In this document: positions 8,534-16,009 of the stretch, piece after piece
How the letters are laid out: each line of letters starts with the position of its first letter
How positions within the stretch are numbered: position 1 is the first letter of the stretch
Position numbers and translations under genes: made by a program
Notes under the pieces: generated by a model
The model's input: the letters and a program-made list of their open reading frames with translations, nothing else
Told to the model about the DNA's origin: nothing
The model's database searches: none
Source of the DNA: Alphaproteobacteria bacterium
GTDB taxonomy: Bacteria > Pseudomonadota > Alphaproteobacteria > Sphingomonadales > Sphingomonadaceae
Assembly: GCA_003241875.1 (NCBI GenBank)
Contig: QBLU01000019.1
Location: 8,162 to 51,925, forward strand
Direction: 5' to 3'
Length of the DNA stretch: 43,764 bases

Positions 8534-9126
8534 AGCGGGCGATCGACATCGTCGCGTCGTTCGTCGGCCTGCTGCTGCTGGCGCCCCTGCTGGCGGCCGT
8601 GGCGGTGCTGATCCTGGTCCGCGACGGGCGGCCGGTGCTGTTTCGCCAGGAACGTCCGGGTCGCCACGGCCGGCCGTTCAGGATCGTGAAGTTCCGCACC
8701 ATGACGGTGGCGCCCTCGGCCGGCGCGGCGATCGGCGACACGGCGCGGGTCACCCGGCTCGGCAAGGCGCTGCGTGCCTCGTCGATCGACGAGTTGCCCG
8801 AGCTGTGGAACGTGCTCGTCGGCGACATGAGCCTCGTCGGGCCTCGGCCGCTGCTGACCGCCTATCTGCCGCTGTATTCGGCCACGCAGGCGCGGCGCCA
8901 CGAGGTGCGGCCCGGGCTGACCGGCCTCGCCCAGGTGCGCGGCCGCAACGCCATCAGCTGGGAGGCGAAATTCGCGCTCGACGTCTTCTATGTCGATAAC
9001 CGCTCGCTTTGGCTCGACCTGCGGATCCTTGGCGCGACAGCCGGCCTCGTGCTGCGCCGGTCCGACATCGACGCCAGCGTCGGCGAGACCATGCCGGTGT
9101 TCACCGGCAGCAGGCCGGAGCGATGA
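8530..9126 (+). CDS. PglC-type initiating phosphoglycosyl transferase
   Basis: A 198-residue monotopic phosphoglycosyl transferase (bacterial sugar transferase family), the small form without the extra membrane helices of WcaJ/WbaP. One N-terminal hydrophobic hairpin (about residues 8-30) is followed by KFRTM (about 56-60). The catalytic Asp-Glu pair is in SSIDELPELWNVL (about 83-95), followed by GDMSLVGPRP, RPGLTGLAQVRGRN and FYVDN. The enzyme moves a sugar-1-phosphate from a UDP-sugar to undecaprenyl phosphate, which commits the glycan. The GTG start at 8530 overlaps the upstream TGA, and the downstream acetyltransferase starts at 9123 over this gene's stop, so all three are coupled. Neighbouring PglD- and PglE-type genes suggest the donor is UDP-diNAc-bacillosamine or a close analogue. 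Confidence 0.9.
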   Translation: MKRAIDIVASFVGLLLLAPLLAAVAVLILVRDGRPVLFRQERPGRHGRPFRIVKFRTMTVAPSAGAAIGDTARVTRLGKALRASSIDELPELWNVLVGDMSLVGPRPLLTAYLPLYSATQARRHEVRPGLTGLAQVRGRNAISWEAKFALDVFYVDNRSLWLDLRILGATAGLVLRRSDIDASVGETMPVFTGSRPER

Positions 9127-9767
9127 GCGACATCTTCGTCTTCGGCGCCGGCGGCCATGGCAAGGTTGCCATCGAAGCCATCCGCGCCGCGACGCCGGGC
9201 ATCGCCATCGGCGTCATCGACGACAATCCCGCCAACTGGGGCAAGACGCTGCTGGGCGTGCCGATCGTCGGCGGCCGGCACCATGCCTGCGCCCATCCGC
9301 ATGTCGCGCTGGTGCCGGCGATCGGCGACAACCGGGCACGGCTGGCGATGATGGCCTGGGCAAGCGATGCCGGGCTGGCGCTGGCCACGGTCATCCACCC
9401 CAGTGCCATCGTGTCGCCGAGTGCCGCGATCGGCGCCGGCTGCATGCTGGCGCCGGGCGCCATCGTCAACGCCGAAGCGCGCCTGGGGCGCGGCACCATC
9501 ATCAACACCGCCGCCTCGGTCGATCATGACTGCGTGCTGGGGGACGCCGTCCATGTCGCGCCCGGCGCCCGCCTGTGCGGCGGGGTCGGAATCGGCGCCG
9601 GTTCCCTGATCGGGGTCGGTGCGATCGTCGTGCCCGGCATCGTCATCGGGCGGGGATGCACCGTCGGCGCCGGTGCCGTCGTCGTCCGCCCGGTCGCCGA
9701 CAACATGCGCGTGTGGGGTGTTCCCGCCGTCGTTCGAGAGGAGTTCAGATCATGTCCGCAGCCCTAG
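9123..9767 (+). CDS. PglD/NeuD-type sugar O/N-acetyltransferase
   Basis: A 214-residue left-handed beta-helix acyltransferase. The N-terminal Rossmann-like nucleotide-sugar domain opens with IFVFGAGGHGKVAIEAI. Hexapeptide repeats begin near residue 90. The catalytic His lies in the conserved ASVDHDCVLGD segment (about 132-142), matching the PglD general base, and the C terminus has the standard VWGVPA end. PglD transfers acetyl from acetyl-CoA to the 4-amino group of UDP-4-amino sugars. I chose the ATG at 9123 because it overlaps the preceding stop (ATGA) and starts exactly at the domain; the frame is open further upstream but runs inside the PglC-like gene. The aminotransferase start at 9752 overlaps this gene by 16 bases. 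Confidence 0.88.
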   Translation: MSDIFVFGAGGHGKVAIEAIRAATPGIAIGVIDDNPANWGKTLLGVPIVGGRHHACAHPHVALVPAIGDNRARLAMMAWASDAGLALATVIHPSAIVSPSAAIGAGCMLAPGAIVNAEARLGRGTIINTAASVDHDCVLGDAVHVAPGARLCGGVGIGAGSLIGVGAIVVPGIVIGRGCTVGAGAVVVRPVADNMRVWGVPAVVREEFRSCPQP

Positions 9768-10966
9768 CCATCGACGGCGGCGCGCCGCTGCGGTCACGCG
9801 GCCTGCCGTCCTGGCCGCATTTTGCCGAGGACGAGGTGGCGGCGGTGGCCGGCGTATTGCGCTCGGGCAAGGTCAACCAGTGGACCGGCTGCGAGGTCGG
9901 CGCCTTTGAAAGCGCCTATGCCGACGCGCTCGGGGTGCCGCATGCCATCGCGGTCGCCAACGGCACGCTGGCGCTCGAACTGGCGCTGATGGCGCTCGGC
10001 ATCGGCAGCGGCGCCGAAGTCATCACCACGACGCGGACCTTCATCGCATCGGCGAGCGCCATCGTGATCCGCGGCGCCGTGCCGGTAATCGCCGATGTCG
10101 ACCCGGTGACCCAGAACGTCACCGCGGCGACCATTGCCGCCTGCATCACGCCGGCGACGCGGGCGATCGTGGCGGTCCACCTGGCCGGCTGGCCGTGCGA
10201 CATGCCGGCGATCATGGCGCTCGCCGAAAGCCACGGGCTGGTGGTCATCGAGGACTGTGCACAGGCCCATGGCGCCACCATCGACGGGCAGCCGGTCGGC
10301 ACCTTCGGCCATGCCGGGGCGTTTTCATTCTGCCAGGACAAGATCATCACGACGGCCGGCGAAGGCGGCCTGCTGGTGCTGCGCGACGAGGCGGCGTTCC
10401 GGCGGGCCTGGGCCTTCAAGGACCATGGCAAATCCTATGCCGCCGTGTTCGAACGCGAGCATCCGCCGGGCTTTCGCTGGTTGCACGAGAGCTTTGGCAC
10501 CAACTGGCGAATGACCGAGATCCAGGCCGTGATCGGACGCCTGCAACTGGCCAAGCTGCCGGCCTGGCGGGCGCGGCGACAGGCCAATGCCGCGCGGCTC
10601 GATCGCGGCCTCGCCGATGTGCCGGGGCTGCGGCTGGCGCGGTCGCCCGGCAACATCGAGCATGCGCGCTACAAATATTACATGTTCGCCGACCGCGAGC
10701 AGTTGCAGCCCGGCTGGACCAACCGCCGCATCGCCGAGGCCGTGACGGCGGAGGGCATCCCCTGCTTCACCGGCAGTTGCAGCGAAATCTACCTCGAAAA
10801 GGCCTTCGTCGGTGCGGGCCTGGGGCCGGCGCAGCGCCTGCCCGTCGCGATGCAGCTGGCGGAGGAGAGCCTGACCCTGCTGGTGCATCCGACGCTCGAC
10901 GACGCGGACATGGACGACAGCGCCGCTGCCGTCGCCAAGGTCATGCGCGTCGCGGCGGCGCGTTGA
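9752..10966 (+). CDS. DegT/DnrJ/EryC1-type sugar aminotransferase (PglE-like)
   Basis: A 404-residue PLP-dependent sugar aminotransferase of normal family length. Conserved elements in order are the N-terminal WPHFAEDEV and LRSGKVNQWTG (about 22-45), then ITTTRTFIASASAI, the VVIEDCAQAHGA motif with the PLP-contacting Asp (about 166-177), and SFCQDKIITTAGEGG with the Schiff-base Lys (about 191-205). A C-terminal IPCFTGSCSEIY follows. GAGAGGAG before the ATG supports the start. It would convert a UDP-4-keto sugar to the 4-amino sugar, feeding the acetyltransferase just upstream and the PglC-type transferase. The required 4,6-dehydratase is not adjacent but is encoded at 19464-21464. Confidence 0.88.
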   Translation: MSAALAIDGGAPLRSRGLPSWPHFAEDEVAAVAGVLRSGKVNQWTGCEVGAFESAYADALGVPHAIAVANGTLALELALMALGIGSGAEVITTTRTFIASASAIVIRGAVPVIADVDPVTQNVTAATIAACITPATRAIVAVHLAGWPCDMPAIMALAESHGLVVIEDCAQAHGATIDGQPVGTFGHAGAFSFCQDKIITTAGEGGLLVLRDEAAFRRAWAFKDHGKSYAAVFEREHPPGFRWLHESFGTNWRMTEIQAVIGRLQLAKLPAWRARRQANAARLDRGLADVPGLRLARSPGNIEHARYKYYMFADREQLQPGWTNRRIAEAVTAEGIPCFTGSCSEIYLEKAFVGAGLGPAQRLPVAMQLAEESLTLLVHPTLDDADMDDSAAAVAKVMRVAAAR

Positions 10967-10968
10967 CG

Positions 10969-11730
10969 ATGTTCGGCTGGATCGACCGCGCGTTCCGGCG
11001 GCCGCCAGAGGCTCTGCCGACGGTGCCCGCCGGCGTACGGGTCTATGCGATCGGCGACATTCACGGGCGCCGGGATCTGCTCGACGAGCTGCTCGCCATG
11101 ATCGTCGCCGACTGCGCCGGGGCGATGGCGTCGGCACAGATCATCTTCCTTGGCGACTATATCGATCGCGGCCCGGCATCGGCCGCGGTGCTAGATCGGC
11201 TGGTGACCCCCCTGCCCGGCGTTGGCGGCTGGCGCTGCCTGGCGGGCAATCATGAAGCCGCCATGGCGAGCGTGCTGGCGGGCGATTTCAGCGTCATGTC
11301 CGACTGGCTGCAGTTCGGCGGGCTGGCGACGCTGGAAAGCTATGGCATCAGCCCGCGCGAGGTCGCGGCAGGCGGTGTCATTCTCGAAAGCGCGATGTCC
11401 CGCATTCCGCCCGAGCACCGCAAATTCGTGGCTGGCCTCGAAGACCATGCGACGGTCGGCAGCTATCTTTTCGTCCACGCCGGCATCCGGCCAGGCGTGG
11501 CGCTGGCCAAGCAGGATCGCCGCGACCTGCTCGCCATCCGCCAGGCGTTCCTCGCCGACGACCGCGCCCATGACCACGTCGTCGTCCACGGCCACAGCAT
11601 CAGCGCCGAAGTCGAGATCCGCCACAACCGCATCGGCATCGATACCGGCGCGTACCGAACAGGCCAGCTGACGGCGCTCGTGCTCGAAGGTGCGTCGCGC
11701 TCGCTCCTCCAGACCGGTACACGCGGGTGA
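10969..11730 (+). CDS. PPP-family metallophosphoesterase
   Basis: A 253-residue calcineurin-like phosphoesterase related to PrpA and lambda-type serine/threonine phosphatases. All metal-binding motifs are visible in order: YAIGDIHGRRD (about residues 24-34), IFLGDYIDRGP (about 60-70), LAGNHEAAM (about 88-96), a His in FVHAGIRPG, and VVHGHS near 205. Substrates of this family range from phosphoproteins to small phosphate esters, so the target is open. The start is 2 nt after the aminotransferase stop and the end overlaps the acyltransferase start (GTGA), so it is a true operon member. It may act on a phosphorylated intermediate or on a regulatory phosphoprotein; neither is shown. Confidence 0.82.
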   Translation: MFGWIDRAFRRPPEALPTVPAGVRVYAIGDIHGRRDLLDELLAMIVADCAGAMASAQIIFLGDYIDRGPASAAVLDRLVTPLPGVGGWRCLAGNHEAAMASVLAGDFSVMSDWLQFGGLATLESYGISPREVAAGGVILESAMSRIPPEHRKFVAGLEDHATVGSYLFVHAGIRPGVALAKQDRRDLLAIRQAFLADDRAHDHVVVHGHSISAEVEIRHNRIGIDTGAYRTGQLTALVLEGASRSLLQTGTRG

Positions 11731-12860
11731 CGGAGCCGATGGCCATCGCCCAGGGACCGCCGGCTGTCGGGCTCGGCCCGGAGCCCGCGGTCGCCTTCCG
11801 CTTTCAGTCGCTCCATGCCCTGCGCGGTGTCTGCGCGATCATGGTCGCCGCGCTTCATCTGCGCACGACAGGCTATCTGAACGATTCGATCCTCATTCAT
11901 AACAGCTATCGCTTCGTCGATTTCTTCTTCGTCCTGTCCGGGTTCGTCATGGCGATCACCTATCGCACCCGACTCGAAAATCGCGAGACCCGCGACTATC
12001 TCGTCCGCAGGGTCGGTCGGCTGTATCCCCTGCATCTGGTCGTACTGGTGGCCATGATCGTCGTCGCCGTCGCAGGTTCGAAGATCGGACTCGTTCTCGA
12101 TGAATTCCGCTGGCCGGCGCTGCCGGCCAACCTGATCCTCGTGCAAAGCTGGGGCGGTTTCGATCGCCTGACCTGGAACGCGCCGAGCTGGTCGATCTCG
12201 ACCGAGATCTTTGCCTATGGCGTCTTTGCACTGGCGGCCCATTTCGCCACCCGCCGCGCGCTCGATATCGTGTTCGTCGGTCTGGTCGCGTCGTCGTTGC
12301 TGATCGTCCTGCAGGCACCCGAGGGCATGGCCTCGACCTATGACTTCGGCCTCGCACGCTGCATTTTCGGCTTCTTCGCCGGCGCGATCGCCGCCAGCCT
12401 GTGGACGCAGCGCCGCCTACGCCCGCGGGGTGAAATCGTCGCGGTGACGGTGACTGTCCTCGCGGTCTGCTTCCTGCCGCTGGCGGCAGGGGCGTTGATC
12501 GTGCCGTTGTTCGCCTGGGTGATCCTGGTATTCGCGTCCGACGCAGGCCCAGTTTCGCGGCTTCTCGCTGGTCGCATACCGCAGATGCTCGGGACGCTTT
12601 CCTATTCGATCTACATGATCCACAGCCTTGTCGTGCTGACCGTGCTGGCAGCGCTGTCGAAACTCACCGACCTGACGGGACGACCCGAGGGCGTGATCTC
12701 GATCATCGGCCCGTGGTGGCTGTGCGACGGCATAACCCTGGCGTACCTCGGGCTCGTTGTTGCCCTCGCTGCAATATCGTACCGCCTGATCGAGCGCCCG
12801 GGGCAGGCCGTTTTTCGCCGGCTGGAAAACTGGCGACGGCCGCGAACGGTCGAGGCTTGA
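11727..12860 (+). CDS. Acyltransferase 3 family membrane protein (OafA/YrhL-like)
   Basis: A 377-residue integral membrane acyltransferase with about ten hydrophobic segments. The N-terminal family pattern SLHALRGVCAIMVAALHLR (about 30-48) contains the conserved Arg and the His of the RALAI-V-H consensus. RFVDFFFVLSGFV and APSWSISTEIFAYG follow, both typical of the family. These enzymes O-acetylate or otherwise acylate surface glycans. The GTG at 11727 overlaps the upstream stop; an in-frame ATG four codons later is an equally possible start. The gene ends its operon and is convergent with the second Wzy-like gene across a 13-nt gap. Confidence 0.85.
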   Translation: MTEPMAIAQGPPAVGLGPEPAVAFRFQSLHALRGVCAIMVAALHLRTTGYLNDSILIHNSYRFVDFFFVLSGFVMAITYRTRLENRETRDYLVRRVGRLYPLHLVVLVAMIVVAVAGSKIGLVLDEFRWPALPANLILVQSWGGFDRLTWNAPSWSISTEIFAYGVFALAAHFATRRALDIVFVGLVASSLLIVLQAPEGMASTYDFGLARCIFGFFAGAIAASLWTQRRLRPRGEIVAVTVTVLAVCFLPLAAGALIVPLFAWVILVFASDAGPVSRLLAGRIPQMLGTLSYSIYMIHSLVVLTVLAALSKLTDLTGRPEGVISIIGPWWLCDGITLAYLGLVVALAAISYRLIERPGQAVFRRLENWRRPRTVEA

Positions 12861-12873
12861 TGCGTCCGCCGGT

Positions 12874-14205
12874 CTATTCCGCGCCGTGGCCGGCAGGCCG
12901 ATCACGGCGCGACGATGCCCCCGCCAGCGCCCGCAGATAGTCCGGCCCGCGTTCCTCGTGCGGCCTTCGCAGCGGCGGCGCGGATGCGGCGCGCTTCGGT
13001 GCCTGTTGATACTCGCGACCCATCGCGATCGCCACGCCGATCAGTCCCCAGAACAGGGTGAAGCGCAGGCCTTGATGGGTCACGCCATAAAGCAGGCTCG
13101 GCATCAGATAGATGCTGAGCGACAGCGGCAGCCGTCGATAGACGTTGAAAAGGAACAGCATGAACAGGCCGAATCCGGGCACACCATAGGAAAACAACAT
13201 GGTGCCGAGGCTCGAATGAATCTCGAGCGTGAATTCCCTGCCGACGTTGAAGCGGGCCAGGTATCCCTCGCCGGCACCGAAGATCGTGTACTGGTAGTAG
13301 TCTATGATGCGATTATATTGTCGCTCGTCGAACTGCGAGGTCTCACTCTCTTCGGTCAGGCGGGCGCCGACCGCAGTCTGTCCGGCCCCGGATACGGCGC
13401 TGCTGTCCATGGCCGGTGAGAGTGCCAGCAAGGTGCCGACCGCAACGACGCCCAAGCAGGCGATGACCCGCTTGCGCCCGGTGCCGAGGGCAAAATACAG
13501 CCACACCACCAGCAACGCGAGCAAGGCGATCAGCCCGGCCCGCGAAGCGGACGCGTATTGGCAAAAGATACCGGCGGCCATGACCAGCAGGTCGCTGCGG
13601 CGAAGCTTGTTTCGGCGCAGCATGACGAACATGCTGAGCATGATGATCCCCCAATAGGCGAGCTGGTTGGGGTTCCGGAAGGTGCCGATGGTCCGCAGCG
13701 CGCTCATGCCGGAAAGCCGCTGGTAGAGCACGACAGCGGTCTCGACCAGCACCGCTGCGACGATCGCGTTGCAGACAATCCGGTCGAACAGCGCCGGATT
13801 CCGGCTGCGAACGCCGAAGAACGCGATGACGATCAGAAGATTGAACAGGTAATAAAGGGTCGAGGTCAGGAAGCTGGCGTCGTTGGTGATCATGAACCAG
13901 GTCAGATTGACCAGCGCGATCCACACGACGAGCGCGACTAGCGCCAGCTCGCCCTTGAGCAGCGCCAGCATGCTGCGCGGCGGCACGATGAAAAATGCCA
14001 GTACGCACAGCATGGCATCGGCCGGTTGGGCCATCCCACTCTTCGCGACATAGAACATCTTGGCAAACAGGTAGATGGCGATGATCCAGATCGCCGCGAC
14101 CGTGGCCCGGGACACGCTGCCGCCCAGCGCGGCGGGGAGCGCGGCGGGAAGCGCGAAGGGGTCGCCGTGCGGAAGCGCGTCGGCATGGCGCCGGTTTCCG
14201 GTCAC
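12874..14205 (-). CDS. O-antigen polymerase/ligase-like membrane protein (second Wzy/WaaL-type)
   Basis: A 443-residue polytopic protein with about ten to twelve transmembrane segments. A signature region starts at TIGTFRNPNQLAYWG (about 180-194), and an Arg-rich periplasmic loop follows (ESETSQFDERQYNR, about 280-293). GAGEGYLARF and EIHSSLGTMLFSYGVPGFG (about 325-343) match the C-terminal Wzy_C pattern, with Glu-Ile-His in place of the Ala-His-Asn seen in the other family member at 1040. The N-terminal thirty residues are soluble and Pro/Arg-rich. Because FRNPNQLA resembles known polymerases, this may be the Wzy proper and the gene at 1040 a ligase, but this is a guess. It is transcribed alone from the AT-rich gap at 14206-14495. 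Confidence 0.82.
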   Translation of the reverse strand: MTGNRRHADALPHGDPFALPAALPAALGGSVSRATVAAIWIIAIYLFAKMFYVAKSGMAQPADAMLCVLAFFIVPPRSMLALLKGELALVALVVWIALVNLTWFMITNDASFLTSTLYYLFNLLIVIAFFGVRSRNPALFDRIVCNAIVAAVLVETAVVLYQRLSGMSALRTIGTFRNPNQLAYWGIIMLSMFVMLRRNKLRRSDLLVMAAGIFCQYASASRAGLIALLALLVVWLYFALGTGRKRVIACLGVVAVGTLLALSPAMDSSAVSGAGQTAVGARLTEESETSQFDERQYNRIIDYYQYTIFGAGEGYLARFNVGREFTLEIHSSLGTMLFSYGVPGFGLFMLFLFNVYRRLPLSLSIYLMPSLLYGVTHQGLRFTLFWGLIGVAIAMGREYQQAPKRAASAPPLRRPHEERGPDYLRALAGASSRRDRPAGHGAE

Positions 14206-14342
14206 CGGGACGGACCAGACGCATCGGGCGCAGCGATGCCGCCCCTGTCAGCCCGTCTTGCGTTCTCGTCAGTCATTTCTATTCGACACTCGTTAATTAA
14301 GACTTCTCTATCTATTATGTATCGCGATAAGCAGCACATTAG

Positions 14343-14372
14343 TTGCTGACAACGTCATTTCGTCTGTATAAT
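14343..14372 (+). promoter_or_regulatory. Candidate sigma-70 promoter for the GT2-HAD-kinase operon
   Basis: In the AT-rich 290-nt gap between divergent genes, TATAAT at 14367-14372 is a perfect -10 hexamer. TTGCTG at 14343-14348, 18 nt upstream, matches the -35 consensus at three positions. The leader to the ATG at 14496 would be about 115 nt. No strong promoter for the minus-strand wzy-like gene was picked out in the same gap. Confidence 0.45.
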
Positions 14373-14495
14373 ATAGAAATATACCGGATGTCAGCGCAAT
14401 TCGAGAGACATTGTTCTTGTTTTTCCATTAACCGCTTCAAGCGGACGCTCAGCTGCGGCGTCAGATAACTTAAAATCTTGTGTTAAGAGGATACG

Positions 14496-15614
14496 ATGAA
14501 GTTCAGCATATGTATCCCGAACTACAATTACGGACACTATATCGCGGAGACAATCGACAGCGCGCTGCAGCAGCCGGTCGAAATGGAAGTCATCGTCGCC
14601 GACAACGCCAGTACCGATGATTCGGTGGCCGTGATCGGCGCGATCGGCGACCCGCGCGTTTCATTGATCCGCAACCGTTGTAATGTCGGCTTTGCCGGCA
14701 ACCTCGACCGCGCCACCCGCACCGCTGCCGGCGACCGCCTCGTTCTGCTTTCGGCCGATGACCTGATCGCGCCGGGCGGCCTCGCCGCCTATGATCGCCT
14801 CGCCGCGGCCCTGGGTGACGCGCATCGCGGCGCGATCTTTTCATCGGGCCAGTCGACCATAGACAGCCGGGGCCACCTCCAGGACGGCGGCGCCGGCTCG
14901 ACGCTCGATACCAGGCTGTGGGCGGATGCGGTGCTCGACCCGGCGCTCGGCGACGCGGTCGGTGCGCCGGTGTGGCGCGTTCCCGCCGCCGCGCTGCTGC
15001 GCCGCTCGCTGATGCTGATGCGCGTGCCGTTCCATTTCCTGTCGACCTGCTATTCACGCGACCTCTACGATGCCGTCGAAGGCTATGGCGGCGGTCGGCT
15101 GATGAACCCCGACAAGGCCTTTGCCTGGAAACTGCTCGGCGTTGCGACCGACGCCTATTTCGTCGATGCGCCGCTGTTCCGCTATCGCGTGCACGGCGCC
15201 AACCAGAACGCCCAGCAGGCCAAGGCCGGCGCCCTGAAGCACATCGTCGACGATTATGTCGCCAGCTTCGACACGCCGCCCTGGGTGCTGGCGCGCGCCG
15301 GGGTCACCCCGGCCGATCTCGCCGCCGCCTTCGTCGAGCAGGACATCGGCCTGCGCGGCCTCAAGCTCGTCGCCGAGGGCAATCGCCGCGACGCCCGACG
15401 CGGCCTCGATCTCGGTCGCGCAGCCTATCCCGACCTCGTCCGGCGCTCGCCGACGGTCGCCCGGCTGCGGCTGCTGCTGGCGCTCGGCACCGCCGGGTCG
15501 AAGCTGGCGGCACAATTGTTCGAAGGCGAGAAGCGCCGCTGGGCGCTCCGGCTGGTGCGGGAGGCCGGCACCGGCGTGCCGCAGGGTGCCCTGCCGGCGG
15601 GAAGCACCGGGTGA
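14496..15614 (+). CDS. Family 2 glycosyltransferase
   Basis: A 372-residue GT-A enzyme. The N terminus is textbook GT2: FSICIPNYNYGHYIAETIDSA (split by Asn-Tyr-Asn), VIVADNASTDDS (about 30-41), a GFAGNLDRA loop, and the metal-binding acidic motif LLSADD (about 84-89). The C-terminal 150 residues are helical and not diagnostic. AAGAGGA, 5 nt before the ATG, supports the start. It opens the third plus-strand unit of the locus. Its stop overlaps the next reading frame (GTGA), so it is probably produced together with the HAD phosphatase and the kinase fusion, and may transfer the group they activate. The donor is unknown. Confidence 0.85.
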   Translation: MKFSICIPNYNYGHYIAETIDSALQQPVEMEVIVADNASTDDSVAVIGAIGDPRVSLIRNRCNVGFAGNLDRATRTAAGDRLVLLSADDLIAPGGLAAYDRLAAALGDAHRGAIFSSGQSTIDSRGHLQDGGAGSTLDTRLWADAVLDPALGDAVGAPVWRVPAAALLRRSLMLMRVPFHFLSTCYSRDLYDAVEGYGGGRLMNPDKAFAWKLLGVATDAYFVDAPLFRYRVHGANQNAQQAKAGALKHIVDDYVASFDTPPWVLARAGVTPADLAAAFVEQDIGLRGLKLVAEGNRRDARRGLDLGRAAYPDLVRRSPTVARLRLLLALGTAGSKLAAQLFEGEKRRWALRLVREAGTGVPQGALPAGSTG

Positions 15615-16009
15615 CCGCCGGCATGGCGCGCATCATCATCGATCTCGACGATACCATCACGCGCGACGGGTCGGCGCCGGGCTATGCCGACAAGCTGCCC
15701 AACCTGCCCGTGGTAGCGCGGCTGCAGGAATGCCGGGCCGCGGGCTTTGAAATCGTCATCCATTCGGCCCGCAACATGCGGACCTTCAACGGGTCGATCG
15801 GCAAGATCACGGCGCACACGGTGCCGGTGATCATCGACTGGCTGGCGCGCCACGACATTCCCTACGACGAGCTGGTCATCGGCAAGCCATGGTGCGGCGA
15901 AGGCGGCTTTTACGTCGACGACAAGGCCATCCGGCCCGGCGAGTTCGTCGGCCTGTCGCTGCCGGAAATCTATGCGCTGGTCGGTGCCGCCCCGGAAGCC
16001 GGGCTGTGA
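15611..16009 (+). CDS. Capsule-biosynthesis HAD phosphatase (EcbF/BcbF type)
   Basis: A small single-domain HAD enzyme of 128-132 residues. It has motif I IIIDLDDTITRDG (nucleophile Asp plus second Asp), then FEIVIHSARNMRTFNG (motif II Ser/Thr region), and a C-terminal GKPWCGEGGFYVDDKAIRP with the motif III/IV Lys and Asp pair. The RNMRTFNGSIGKI and GKPWCG-FYVDDKAIRP segments are what I recall as hallmarks of the EcbF/BcbF capsule phosphatases of Pasteurellaceae; the attribution is from memory, not a search. The GTG at 15611 gives a GTGA overlap with the GT2 gene; the ATG at 15623 is the alternative start. The stop overlaps the kinase-fusion start. It probably dephosphorylates an intermediate of the pathway made with the two following genes. 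Confidence 0.82.
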   Translation: MTAGMARIIIDLDDTITRDGSAPGYADKLPNLPVVARLQECRAAGFEIVIHSARNMRTFNGSIGKITAHTVPVIIDWLARHDIPYDELVIGKPWCGEGGFYVDDKAIRPGEFVGLSLPEIYALVGAAPEAGL

